A stretch of DNA of 64,000 nucleotides. Source: Gnetum montanum. Its lineage: Eukaryota; Streptophyta; Gnetopsida; Gnetales; Gnetaceae. A program made the translations under genes and the position numbers. This document shows positions 30,357-41,640 of the stretch, in pieces. The notes below the pieces were generated by a model. That model was not told where the DNA came from, ran no database searches, and saw nothing but the letters and a program-made list of their open reading frames with translations. Where the stretch lies: assembly GCA_015680685.1 (NCBI GenBank), contig MNCI01036463.1:1191228-1255227 (forward strand), given 5' to 3'. Numbering within the stretch: position 1 is the stretch's first letter; every line of letters begins with the position of its first letter.

Positions 30357-31420
30357 TATGCTTTGGTGACCAAGTAGGGCCCTTCCCAGTTGGCTAAGAA
30401 TTTGTCCAGGTGTTCCCAAATGGCCTTAAGTACAAGGTCATCTTCTTTGATTGGGCGCTTATGAATGTCGTGCTTATGGCGTTGCCATTGTCGTTTTTGG
30501 TACCATTCAATCTGATCAAGTGCACGTATGCATTCCTCCTCCACCGAGTCCAGGTCAATGATGCGCAGGTCATTGTTTTACCCTTCGTCAAGGAGTCTGG
30601 AAAGTGCGATCCTTAAAGATGGTACCTACAAGTCCATAGGTAAAATAGCTTCTGAACCATAAACAAGACTATATGGCATTTTACCTGTTGAAGTCTGATG
30701 TGTGGTACGATAGGCCCACAATGCGTATACTAGCTATTCGTGCCATCTTCTCTTGCTGTGGGTAAGCATCTTTTTAAGTATAGTAATGATAGTTTTGTTG
30801 GTGGCCTCTGCTTGCCCATTGCTTTGGGGGTAGTAAGGGGATGAAAATGAATTTTTGATCCCTAGACATTCACAGAAAGTTTTGGTTTCGGCACTGCTGA
30901 ATTGCGGCCCGTTATCAGTGATAATGGTCATAGGGATGCCAAAATGGGTCACGATGTTTTCAAGAATGAAGTTGCACACGTGTTTAGATGTGGTTTTTTG
31001 AAGGAGAACAACTTCTACCCACTTCATGAAATATTCTATTGTGGTTATGATGAAACTATGCCCTGCGGAAGATGAGGGTGTTATTGGTCCGATAAGGTCC
31101 AACCCCCACTTTTGAAAAGGCCATGTGATTTGCGCTGTATGCAACTCGTTTGGTAGGACATGGATCAGATTACTATGTTTTTGACAGGTACTGCATGTTT
31201 TATCCTTGGAGAGACAATCATACTCCATGTGTGGCCAATACTAGCCTAAGTGTCTTATTTTTGTTGCCATTGCCTTAGGTGGTATATGTCATCCGCTTAG
31301 TCCGTCGTGTACTTGCTCAACGATGGTTTGGGCATCAGTGCTACTAACGCATGTTAGTAATATGTCTTCGTAGGATCAATGACACAAAGTGTCTCCTACT
31401 AGGGCATATTGCTTAGAACG
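30266..31420 (-). pseudogene. Element 2 integrase
   Basis: DDE integrase that inserts the cDNA. The zinc-binding part ends with KTCSTCQKHSNLIH; the catalytic core has WGLDLIGPI (first Asp), ITDNGPQFSS (second Asp) and YYPQSNGQAEATNK (Glu), so the DDE triad is present. The C-terminal part (30544-30266) includes EDDLVLKAIWEHLDKFLANWEGPY and ends HLFLKPFHI-stop; there is no recognisable chromodomain, consistent with a non-chromovirus. A stop separates 31228-30734 from 30544-30266, and another lies upstream near 31230. Same frame as RT and RNase H. Confidence 0.9.
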
Positions 31421-31423
31421 CTT

Positions 31424-32575
31424 TCATACCGCATCCTTTTGTGCATTTGTTAAGTGTTGCTGTGTTTCATTGCGTAGAAGGTACTCTTTTATGTCGTCAT
31501 ACCATTCTATCGTGTGTGTTGTACTAACGGATGCAATTGGCAATGTATCAAGCGTATCGGTTATGGGTTTCGCACAGCTGATTATGGAGCTTGGCAACAT
31601 GTGGAACATGTCAAGGGATATGTTTAACGCTAATGTGGCCAGTGCATCTGCGATGGTATTGTCATTTCTGGAGACATGTTGCACATCGATGTTTTCAAAT
31701 CGTTTCATTAAATGTTTGGCTAAGTCACAGTATGGTTGTAAATGTTGCGCTTTGCATGTATAAATGTCTGTGACTTGGTTTAGAACTAGTTGCGAGTTTC
31801 CTTTGACCACAAGCCGTGTGATGTCTGAAGCTAGTGCTGCCATGAGACCTCTAAGGAGACCTTTGTACTCTGCTATGTTGTTGGTATAGCGAAAGTTGAA
31901 ACGATAAGCAAAGGATCTGATCTCCCCGGAGGGATAGGTGATGACAGCGGTAGCACTTCCCCCTCGAGAGGTGGATGCTTCATCAAAGTTTAAAATGGCA
32001 TTGTAGTCATTGGGTACTATGTCTATTGCACTTACATTTTCATCTAGGAATTCTGGCTCTATCATCACTTGATCGTGCGTTGGTGACGTGGTTATTTGAT
32101 TTGCTATGACTTGACCCTTAACCGATGATTGCGCTATGTAGTGTAGGTCAAACTCAACTATCATGGCTTTCCAATGGGCTATCCTACTCGACTCGTAAAT
32201 ATTTCCGGTGATGGCTCTGAGGACATTATCCTTGAAGATTATGTTAACTTGATTGTGGAAGAGGTAATGTCGCCATTTCTTTAGAGAGAAGACCAAGGCT
32301 AAACATGATCTCTCCACCTCATTATACTTCTTCTCGTGGGCAACTAATGCATGGCTTAAGTAATATATAGGGACTTCGGTTCCATCATCTTGTTTCTGAC
32401 AAAGCATGGACGTAGTTGATGAATCCGAAGTGGCAAGGTAGATATAAAACGGTTTATCATTTTGAGGTGCATAAACTGTGGGTAGTTGAACGAGTGCTAC
32501 TTTAATATTATCAAATGTTTCCTGACACTGTGGAGTCCATTCAAAATGGATGTTCTTGTGTAGCAAGTGGTTCAT
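31424..32575 (-). pseudogene. Element 2 RNase H plus second (archaeal-type) RNase H
   Basis: 383 open codons. The first half is the usual Ty3 RNase H (HFEWTPQCQETFDNIK, PFYIYLATSDSSTTSML, YNEVERSCLALVFSLKKWRHYL). The second half is a distinct RNase H of the archaeal type: ILNFDEASTSRGGSATAV, NNIAEYKGLLRGLMAAL, LVVKGNSQLVLNQV, NTIADALATLA. In this domain the Asp usual in V-x-GDSQLV is Asn and the first motif is altered, so it is probably inactive in this copy. A dual RNase H is characteristic of the Tat lineage, and this is the main taxonomic evidence for both elements. Confidence 0.88.
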
Positions 32576-33750
32576 AGGTTTTAATTTTTCTGTTAGTTTT
32601 TCTATGAAACGTCTTATGAACTATAATCTACCTTGTAGACCTCGAAGTTCGGTAAGGTTGCTAGGTGGTTTTAAGTTTGTTATGGCCTTAACTTTATCAG
32701 GGTCTACTCGTATCCCTGCTTCTGAGGCTATGAATCCAAGCATTTTGCCTGTTTTGACTCCAAAGACGCATTTCTTTGGGTTAAGTCTCAGTTCATATTT
32801 TAAACAACGTTTTAGTACTAAATCAAGATCTTGTACATGTTGTTCTGATGTCTTCGATTTAACCACGATATTGTCCACGTAATCATTGAGCGAGCATAGC
32901 ATGTAGTCACTAAAAATGAATGTCATTGCCCTTTGATATGTGGCCCCAGCGTTCTTGAGACCAAAGGGCATCATTGTGTAACAAAAGGTTCCCCGTGGTG
33001 TCATAAAGGTAGTCCGGAGCTAATGCTCCGGGTTAATGCGTATCTGGTTGTATCCTAAGAAGCCATCCATAAAAGATAATAGGGTGTGCCCAGCAGTCGA
33101 GTCTACCAGTGGATCAATGTTGGGTAGGGGAACATCTTTTATGGTTGCAACATTTAGATCCCGGAAGTCGATGCATAAGCGAATACTTCCGTTCTTTTTC
33201 AGGACAATGACCATGTTGGATACCCAATCGGCATAATCGATAGCCCAAATGAAACTGGCCTAATAAAGCTTGGTGATCTCATTGCGAACTGCCAATGCTA
33301 CCTTGGGTTTAACCTTTCGTGCCTTTTGTTTTACTGGTCTCAATTTTGGATCAAGGATAATGTTGTGCTGGACGATTCAAGGATCTAACTCGGGCATGTC
33401 GGTGTAAGACCAAGCGAATGCTTTCATGTTGTTTCGAAGCACATCTTCTATGTTTTTGGCCAGTTGAGGTTGCAATAATGTGCTCAATTTTAATATTTTG
33501 GTTTCACCATCAAGCATAACGATGGGTGTTTTAGTCAACGGGTCTTCGGTGATATTTTCAGCTTCTATGTCAAGAGATTTCATCATACCTTTGTGGTTAT
33601 TTACCGTTTGTTGTGTTGAGGCTATGAGGGTGTCTTCCGTTGATGTGTCTAAGTTGATGGATTTTATGTCGATTTCTCATATGATTTTTCCATATGGTCC
33701 ATTGATGATTAACAATGCGGATAAATGCTGACAATCCATCGAGCTTGCTC
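32576..33750 (-). pseudogene. Element 2 reverse transcriptase
   Basis: Three open segments in one frame: 33586-33377 (AENITEDPLTKTPI, FAWSYTDMPELDP), 33214-33020 (NGSIRLCIDFRDLN) and 33004-32621 (FCYTMMPFGLKNAGATYQ, YVDNIVVKSK, LNPKKCVFGVKTGKMLGF). The catalytic YVDD is YVDN, so this enzyme would be inactive. Stops between the segments include ones explained by C-to-T change relative to element 1. A splice-acceptor-like TTTATTGGCAG ends at 33751, in front of GASSMDC, matching GTCLMDC of element 1. Confidence 0.9.
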
Positions 33751-33839
33751 CTGCCAATAAACAGAGAGCAGAATGAGCTAATAGGTACTGTTCCTTATTC
33801 TCCGACAACTTAAATCGTGTGTACATGCATGATGGTGGT

Positions 33840-34180
33840 TTATCGTCACACCGGGATGCATGGAAGTTTAAGGTCTTACCGGGCTGTGATGTGGCATTTT
33901 AAGGCCTTACCGGGCTGAATGTGATCTGCAGGTGGTAGTTTAAGGCCTTACCGGGCCACCACGGTAGTTTAAGGCCATACTGGGCCGCCATGGCAGTTTA
34001 AGGCCATACCGGGCCACCATGGCAGTTTAAGGCCATACTGGGCCAGATGTGGTAGTTTAAGGGCCTTACCGGGCCGAAGGGGGTTTTTTTGTGGCAGTTT
34101 AAGGCCTTACTGGGCCGACATGGCAGTTTAAGGCCATACCAAGCCGACATGGCAGTTTAAGGCAATACCAGGTCGAATGT
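33840..34180. repeat. AGTTTAAGGCCATACCGGGCC array upstream of cargo gene, element 2
   Basis: About ten imperfect units of roughly 30 bp reading GGCAGTTTAAGGCCATACCGGGCC plus a short variable tail (CACCAT, GACAT and similar). It lies between the RT start and the cargo promoter, as the shorter array at 1150-1235 does in element 1. Confidence 0.9.
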
Positions 34181-34397
34181 TCACCGTAAAATTTGCACAA
34201 GAGAGTCTGCGTCAAAATGTTCAGTGTAGACTTCTGAGGTTGGTTTACGAGGGAATCAGCATGTGGTAGTATTTTTTTTGTTTTATACATTTTTTTTATT
34301 TTGTATAATTTTAATTAATATTAATAGTAAAGAGATAAATAAAATAAAAAGGAACAAAACGCAGGGTGGCGGCGGCAACGGCGGCGGTGCGCGATGC

Positions 34398-34406
34398 TAT
34401 ATATAG
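34398..34406 (+). promoter_or_regulatory. TATA box of antisense cargo gene, copy 2
   Basis: TATATATAG followed by TGCAGGGGCGTCATTT, which is conserved with copy 1 (TATAAAAG at 1389). The ATG lies about 254 bp downstream, after a leader with GCGTA motifs. Confidence 0.65.
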
Positions 34407-34782
34407 TGCAGGGGCGTCATTTGTAAACACCATGAATCTTGGAGCAAAATCTAACGTAAGCATAAACCTTAGCGTAAGCGTAAACCACTAAACCCCATCA
34501 TAAATGTAGAGCATAGAGGTCGAACCGTTAGCATAGATGTCCCAACTCAGCGTGAGTATAGAGACTCCAACTCGGCGTAGAGGATTCAGCTTGGTGTGCA
34601 GCCTCAGACTTCAGCGTAAACCGTGTCAGTTGCAATGTAAAGGACACTGGAATGGGCAAGGGCAAGGAAGTGGAAGGCCAGGGGAGGAAGGGGCCTAATC
34701 TGGCTTTCACGGAGGAGAGCGAGGCCATGCTGCAGTGTCTGCCCAGGCCGAGGGTTCCATCATGGCCTGGATCGTCACACAG

Positions 34783-35496
34783 GTAAGCTCTAATCCTGCC
34801 TCTGTTAGTTGTTTTCGTATGTACATGTTATTTTGGCATAGGCAGTTTTTTGTAGCATAGAGGGTTTCGACGTATACGCCCAGCATAGATAGTTAGCATA
34901 GGGGGTTTGTAGGTTTGCAACATAGAGGGTTTCTATAGCGTATAGCGTATACTGTATATAGCGTAAATTTTTTGTAGCGTAATCTGTTTTGTCCGTGCAC
35001 AGCGTAAACAATTTTACCAGCATGAAGTATAGATGATTTTATCAGTATGAAGCGTAGATGATTTTCATAGTGTGTACGCTGATTGTTTTCACAGCGTATA
35101 CCCTGGTGGTTTCCACGGCGTATACGCTGATGATTTTCACGGCGTATACATTGAGCATAAACAGTTTATTCTTTTTAAGTGGGGTACAGCGTAGACCTTT
35201 TTTCATAGCGTATGCTGTAAACTATTTTGAGCATAAACTATTTGCACAGTGTTCAGCGTAAATTGTTTGCACAGCGTATACGCTGAAGGCTTTTACGGTG
35301 TATACGCTGAGGATTTTTACAGCGTATACGCTGAGCAAAAATGGTTTTTAACAGCGTATACACCGAGTTAGGTAGCGTATACGCCAAGCGTAAACAGTTG
35401 GTAATTTTTCTAAGTGTCTACCTACAATGTGAAATTTTGTTTTTTATCTCATTTTCATATATGGCTGATTTACCGTGGCATTTTGGTTGCTTGTAG
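34783..35496 (+). repeat. Intron 1 of cargo copy 2: GCGTATACGC motif array
   Basis: Between donor GTAAGC and acceptor TTGTAG. From about 35040 to 35395 the motif AGCGTATACGCTGA recurs with irregular TTTTCAC/TTTTTAC spacers. Similar composition to the copy 1 intron (1735-2462) but different unit spacing. Confidence 0.8.
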
Positions 35497-36295
35497 GGAC
35501 ACCAAACCTTTTCTCCTGGTAGTTAAACTAGTCGGAGTATTGGCGTGGTTTGGCCCCGTTGAGGCCGATGAACATACCCCAGATCTAACTGTTGACAACA
35601 ATGGGGTCTAGTTTAAGGAAGGGGTGTGCGAATTCCTCACCTTAATGCTGGACAAATTTAAGGTGGTTGTCTGGTCGCACCTGAGCGAACAAGTGGCACG
35701 AAGTGTGCTTGAGGCCATGTTGCTGGGATCGTCGGAGAGCGTCGTTGTTTTCATGGAGGATATCGACGAGGGACCGCTTGTGATCAAGGACGATCCCTCT
35801 GGTGGGCCCAGGTCTACTCACCCATTAGCGCACATGTGGGCCCTATTGCTATGAGGGCATAATTATCTCAACAACACTCTGTTTTTAGCGACGCGTGTGC
35901 ACACGTTGTTCCAGAACCCTCCTGGCACAGTGTACCGGGTAGATAGGTAAGATCGTTTAAGCTTGTCATTTCTGTTCTTTTTGTCATTTGGCATTTGCTT
36001 CTATTTTAACAACCGTTCTTTTACAGGCCCCAAGTTAACCCAGACGGAACATGCATTGATGATATTGGGCTTGCTCTAGCTCATACCACTCTAGAGACCT
36101 TTATGGCGGGTCCCACCCTTCGTGGAGCTGTATTAGCTCAAACCAAGGGTGATATCGTCCATTTTCACAAACGATTCTCTAGAGCGTTCACACAATGCAA
36201 AGCTCATGGGTGGTTGCATGAAGATTGGTCGCATAAGGGACCAGTCTTCCCTCGTGACTCTGACTTGGGTAGCACCTCTAAGTCCACTGCTAAAG
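35497..36295 (+). other. Cargo exons 2-3, copy 2: FCP1/NIF-like HAD domain, catalytic residues lost
   Basis: Same blocks as copy 1: FLLVVKLVGVLAWF in the motif I position (Lys replaces the nucleophile Asp, Val the second Asp), GVCEFLTLMLDKFKVVVWSHL, then YLNNTLFLATRVHTLFQNPPGT (AT replaces the DD pair) and a GPTLRGAVLA tail. The loss of the acidic residues is shared with copy 1, except that the first position differs (Glu versus Lys). Two in-frame stops (about 35609 and 35852) are both explained by TGG changing to TAG or TGA. Confidence 0.65.
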
Positions 36296-36384
36296 GTAAG
36301 TTACAATATTTTCTAAATGTGTTAACGTGTTTGTTGAACTGCCGGGGGTTATACTGATATGATGATTTCGAATTGTATTTACAG

Positions 36385-37431
36385 TTGATGTCCCTCCTGG
36401 CGGAGACCCTGTCACAACCAAATGAACTGAGAGTACCCTCTCGATGAAGTTCGGGGAGATCAGTAAGGCTCAAAAATGGTTGCGTACCCATGCCCTGTCA
36501 TCCATCGTCCGTTGTTTAAATGATGCCGGCCTTATGGAGCTCTTTACCACCCCTAGCCCTGATGTGTCAATAACCGAAATGATCAGAATTGTTGATTCGT
36601 TTGAAAAATCCGTCTCTTACTATAGCACCCTGATTAAGGGTGTTAAGATAGTTTTCCATCTATTGCCTGAATTCTTTTCGAACCTGTTTGGTGTACCAAC
36701 GAATGGTATAAATGTAGTTTTGGACAGGGCTCATAAAGAGCTCCATACGGTTCGTGAATTAGAGGACTGGTTGGGCGTTACCAAGGGTGCTAAGGGATTC
36801 CCTATGCAGGGGAATTCAAAAGTTGAGGAAGTTAATGAATTATATCCCCTGTTTAGGGCACGGGTATTCCCTAAATCCCTTTCCCAGGTGTGGAGTCTTG
36901 GTGTTGAGGTTGTGCATATTATGCGAACCGTCCTAGAAACTGGAATGCATTATAACTGGGCCCAATTTTTGTTGTCAGGCCTTCATAAGGAGATAGTGCG
37001 ATTACGCTCAAATGTCGAGGCGCAGTCCCACTTTACCTTTTCATTCTTTGCCAGTTATCTTTGCCGCTTAGCCGAATTTCTAGTGATTCGCGCGGACAAT
37101 AAGTATGTTCTACAGGATTGAGGTCAATTATCCTGCCCGTGGATCAACCATTTGTTTGAAAGAGCTGAGTCCCAAGATGCGCCCGAGGGAATTCATGAAT
37201 CCATATCTATCACAATAGGGGGGTCATCTGGTACCTCAATCCACACACGTGACAGTGTGGGATTGGAACCAGACGACGTGCCTTATACTGCCAAGAGAGC
37301 AGAACGGGTCATCAAAGAGACCATCGGTAAGGCTAAGTCGAAGCTGACGAAGCGTGAACGTTCAATCGAGGAGGTCTCAAATGTGGATGAGCCATGGGTG
37401 AAGCGTATACGGTTCAAGATCCCTGCCCAAG
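36385..37431 (+). other. Cargo exon 4, copy 2: transposon-protein-like helical domain
   Basis: Two open pieces, 36444-37121 and 37152-37439, in one frame. Conserved with copy 1: ITEMIRIVDSFEKSVSYYS, LPEFFSNLFGVPTNG, LEDWLGVTKGAKGFPMQGN, EEVNELYPLFRARVFPKSLS, GLHKEIVRLRSN, SQDAPEGIHES and the basic WVKRIRFKIPAQ end. Conservation of the hydrophobic and glycine positions in both copies suggests the domain was under constraint before decay. Confidence 0.5.
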
Positions 37432-37521
37432 GTAAGTAAACTTAGTACACTTATTGCTTTATCGTTTTCGTCTTATTCATAATTTTTACATTGACCACTT
37501 ACATGCCACTGATGCCTTCAG

Positions 37522-39107
37522 ACTTGACTCAAGAAGTGAGGAGGTAGGAATTAGAGACTATCATTGAAGAGGAGGAAGCTACAACAAAGTTAATGACTGA
37601 GGAGGAGGATGTGGGCAAAGATCAGGCGGAGGGATGGAAGAACTGAGAGAAGACACCACAGAGACTGAACTGGTAGATGACCAGAGTGGTGTCGATGAAA
37701 TGTTCAGCAGCTTCCTTAAGGGAAGACTGGACTTAGGAGAACCCCCAAACTCAGAAGGAGACCGAGAACATGGTATGTTTTCTTTCATTTTATTATGTTA
37801 TTTTGGGAGTTATTGTTTTATGGTATTTTACTTTTATGTTTTCATCACTTCCAGACGAAGGTAGTGAAACCAGAACGATGCAGTTGGACGTGCCCATGAA
37901 AATGGTTCCTGAAAGGGCCAAGGAGGCTAGTCCATCTCGTACTCGTGGATCATTTACTTGGACCGAAATGCCAAGTAAAATGGATTTTGTGGCTGGTATC
38001 GCTGAGGAGGTTGTTGAATGCATTCAGGAAGCCCACCCTGAAATAGGTACAAATATTTCTAGTTTTTTGCAGCTTTAGAGTTTCACACCTCGTTTTTGTG
38101 GTTTTAGCATTTGTTCTTTTCGTGTGCGTAGGTGCCAAACTAAGATGGGATCCATCTAAGACAATTAGCCTCGAGAGTTTGCCTACACTATCCCCAGAAG
38201 TAGAGCAGGTGCCAAGGCCAGTTTATGACGAAGTGGTAAAAGGTCTTGTACACAATGCCAAATCGCTTTGGACTTGTAGGCGTTCCATCGAATAGGTGTG
38301 GTTGCAAGTTCAAGCAAAGGAGAAGGAAGTTTCTGAGTTGTCAATTGAGCATGACGATCTCAAGGCTTGGTATGAGTTCGCCTCTGCTAAACTAAGTGGT
38401 GATCTCTCTTGGTAGACTTTCGAGGTCACATATACTAGATACTGGAACCTACTCAATCGCCACATGTCACTGACCTAGAGACTAGAAGAGCATAAGGCCC
38501 AGGTAGATTTACTAAACCACAAGTGCCAAGATTAGAAGGCTTTCGCTTCCAAAGTATGAAAATGGGGTCAGGATGAAAAGAACCACAAGCATCATTATAA
38601 GAAATCGTTGAAGGAAGTATCCATTGAAAAGCGTCAACTTGAAATGTTTGTGGAGGGTTTGGGTCTACGCTCTACGTTTGATACCTTTGCTCAAAACACA
38701 ACTGTTGAGATGGAATCGCTTACAAGGGTGATTACAATCACTTCTGGGGAGGTTTTAGTGGGTGAATTCCCTTTAAAGCATCCTACCTGGTCAGCTGTTG
38801 ACAAGAGGAAGGCCTTGGCAGATGTCAACCTAGGCCTTGATGGGACCGATTGGACCAGTGTCTCAGAAGAGGAAATCCTTTGCCAGCTGGAATTCGGTTT
38901 GGGGGCATCCCCTATGGTAAGCATTTTATTTTTATGAAATTCGTTTGCTGAATAATGTTTGAAAGCTTTTTTTTCCTATGTTAATTGTTTCTTTTGCATT
39001 TTCAGGATCGAGGCGATGATGATGTCCAAGAAGCCAGCCCCAGTGGAGCTAGGGCCCATGATGCCAGCGGGTCTAAAGGAGATGATCCTCCCGTTCCAGA
39101 TGCTTAG
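37522..39107 (+). other. Cargo exons 5-8, copy 2: acidic linker and coiled-coil C-terminus
   Basis: Exon 5 is Glu-rich (IIEEEEATT) and ends EMFSSFLKGRLDLGEPP. Exon 6 reads FTWTEMPSKMDFVAGIAEEVVE, intact where copy 1 is shifted. Exon 7 starts GAKLRWDPSKTISLESLPTL, loses frame to stops at several TGG, CGG and CAG codons in the coiled-coil part, then is open as LEMFVEGLGLRSTFDTF and SVSEEEILCQLEFGLG. Exon 8 is acidic and ends PPVPDA-stop. Confidence 0.7.
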
Positions 39108-39760
39108 TTTTTTTTTGTTGTGAAATTATTCTGACTCGAATTTATACGAGAATTGTAAAGTGAAAATTTCGAGTTATATTGAACAGATGAATAAAATGAG
39201 TTAACTTTTGTAATTGTACATCATTACATGTGTACGTATATAAATTTATTTATTTATTTTTTGTCGATTTTGAGTTTAATTGTAAACACGACACAACAAT
39301 GTAAAATGTTTTGGTTTGTTTTTTGTTGTTTAAGAGTAATGCACAGATGTAATCATAAGTAGAACTGTAATTACGAGCGAAAGATAATTGCGAAAAGGGA
39401 AAACATGGCAATGCAAGCGTAAATTCGAACTATGAACTAGAATCTGGGAGGAAAACAAAGTATAAGTGGATGATCTAGTTTAAGGCCATCTCAGGCCATA
39501 TGCACTATTTTAAGGCCATCTCGGGCTATATGCGTAGTTTAAGGTCATTTCAGGCCCCAGCGTAAACAAGAGACATTTCGAATGACACGGGTGTATTTCT
39601 CAGTTGACCAACCATCTCTGATTGTGGCTAGTTTTATGTCGTTACGAACATGATAGTTTAACGTCATTCCAGACTTGGAATGTAGTTTAACGTCATTTCG
39701 GACAGCTTGTAGTTTAACGTCATTTCGGACCATTTATAGTTTAATGGTTTAGTAATTTTT
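39108..39760. repeat. Short AGTTTAAGGCCATCTC / AGTTTAACGTCATTTCGGAC repeats downstream of cargo gene, element 2
   Basis: After an AT-rich 3' flank come units AGTTTAAGGCCATCTCAGGCC (39477-39560) and AGTTTAACGTCATTTCGGAC (39655-39745). These correspond in order to the two unit types downstream of copy 1 (6250-6612). Confidence 0.8.
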
Positions 39761-41640
39761 TGATTTTTCTCATTTTGACGTTAGGCGATGCATTAGCCGG
39801 TATGATTCTATATTCAGCGTCCCCTTCGCTGATCATGTTGAATGGTAATTCAGCCCAAGGGACATCTAATGGAATTGTTCCCGTGTTAGTATTGTCTTGG
39901 GTTTCAGCATGTATCATGGTTTCTGTGTCAGTTGTGGTTTCTAAGTGAGGTTGTGTATGTACAATGTCAAGCCCGGGTGTTTCTGTTTTGGGTGGATTTT
40001 CTCTTGTGTTTAAAAGATTATCACCTACTGTTTGTTGTTCATTTATATCGTGTTGTCTAGGCTCTTCGAGCTTAACCTCTGAGCCTTGGTCTGTGTCTAT
40101 GTATGATGAGATGATGGGTTTGCAACCTCCCCATGTATAACGATTTCATCGCCTTCATAAGGCAGGTGAATTTCTTGGTGAATGGGTGAAGAGAATACTT
40201 TAAGTTGGGCTAACCAGGGCCTTCCCAAGATTAAGTTGAACCCTAACATTTCATCAATTACCACAAAGTCAGCAGATGTGGGGAATTGGGCCCCTGCTAT
40301 GAAGTCTAAAGTCACGGTGCCTTTATCTATCACGCGTGACCTGTTGAATGATTTCAAGCATGTGGTGGCAGTTGATTTGATTAGCTCTGTGAGCCCCAGT
40401 TGTTCAATGATGGGATATGGCACTACATTTGTGGCAGCTCCATCATCTACATGGACCCTATATATCCTAAATTGGTTTACTTATATTGTTATGAACATAG
40501 GGGCTGTTGTTACCTCTCTTGTTTTCTCATCCACCTTGATGTTATCGTTGTGGAAACTTAATGGCTTGGAAATTGATCCTTGAGGCGAGTACATTACCAC
40601 GTGAATTGAAGGTTCATTTGGAGGTAAGTCCTCGCTTACTGGGATAGATGTTAACATGCGCACCAAAGCTTCACGGTGTGTTTGGGATGTTAAAACTAAG
40701 TCATATAAGCTCAGTGAAGTATTGTTTTGTTTGAATGCTTGCATGACTTGTGTTAGGGTTATTTCTAGGTCTCTACTGTTGGGCGCATGTTTATCGGCAG
40801 TGACTTGGTCCATTGGGCCCAACAATTTTATTTCGTGCATCGTTGGTTTGTCGTTTTTGCCCGGAATCATTGATTTAGGTGTATCATGTTTTCTGGATGA
40901 CTCACCCTCATGGCCTGTGTTTGGTGTATCATTATGTGGTGTCATGGATATTGTGTTTAATGGTGTAGGTTTAGGAGGTCCTAAGGCTAGTCGTTGGTGC
41001 TCCTTCTCTAAGCGTTCGCACGTAAGTTTATCTGCTAGGCGTTCTCGTGTGTGGCGTGGGGGTGCAGTTGGTTTCGGGGCCTCAGATTGTTTTGGGATTC
41101 ATACTACGTATGGAGTTGGGCGAGGTTGCGGTTGGACGGTCACATGCGGTTGAGCGGAAGGCTGGCTGGGCACCCTAATGACATAAGGGTTGGGTTTGTC
41201 TCGTGTTTGCGAAGTGGAGGACTGGTGATCACTAGGACGTTCAGGTGTCCTAACGATGTATGGAGTTGGCCTAACTGGAGGTTGTACCTCTATTTTTGCG
41301 ATGGTAGGTGGTGCTCGGACTACGTAGGGGGCAAGCCGAATAGAAGGTGTTTGTGAGTTTGTAGTAGTAGCAGCGGAAGGTACGCGCACCACGTATGGTT
41401 TTTTGCGTGTCGGGGTGTTAGAAGTCGCTACGACGGAGGGTACCTGAACGACATAAGGCTTCTGTAGGGCGTATGATGATTGAGCGCGGATGTTTGTACA
41501 GTCAGAGGAATACGCACCACAAATGGTTTATTAGGCGTTTGCTAGTCATGGTCAGAATAGAAAGTGTTAATGCTAGGTGTTTCAATTTCGTTATCAAGGT
41601 AGATTGTGTTGATCACGTACGGTGCCTCTTTGGTATTTAG
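39760..41640 (-). pseudogene. Element 2 protease and PYVVRxP linker
   Basis: 40945-40481 and 40423-40097 carry the protease: TREVTTAPMFITI, PYPIIEQLGLTELI and FNLILGRPWLAQL; the active-site D-D-G-A stretch lies at the break between the two segments, around 40430. Further down (to about 39760) the low-complexity end matches element 1. 41392-41099 and its surroundings carry PYVVRAPPTI and PYIVRTPERP repeats as in element 1. Frames shift around 40423-40481 and stops are frequent. Confidence 0.75.

Larger units (their letters stand above)
34652..39107 (+). pseudogene. Antisense cargo gene copy 2: eight exons
   Basis: Exons 34652-34782, 35497-35946, 36027-36295, 36385-37431, 37522-37772, 37855-38046, 38132-38916 and 39006-39107. 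Every intron starts GT and ends AG (for example TAAAG|GTAAGT at 36295 and TTTTCAG|GAT at 39005). Exon 1 is open throughout and reads MGKGKEVEGQGRKGPNLAF. The stop is TAG at 39105-39107, with AATAAA at 39190. Exons 1, 2, 3, 7 and 8 match copy 1 in length. Damage: TGG-to-TAG and TGG-to-TGA in exon 2, TGA twice in exon 4, a stop and a frame change in exon 5, and several TAG/TGA in exon 7. The location is between protease and RT of element 2, on the strand opposite to gag-pol. Not functional here, but the structure agrees closely with copy 1. Confidence 0.88.

Noticed and set aside
34652-39107. Cargo gene as an env-like or Ogre-type ORF1
   Set aside because: It is antisense to gag-pol, has eight exons and its own promoter, and shows no signal peptide or transmembrane segment; Ogre ORF1 and env-like ORFs are on the sense strand, before gag or after pol.
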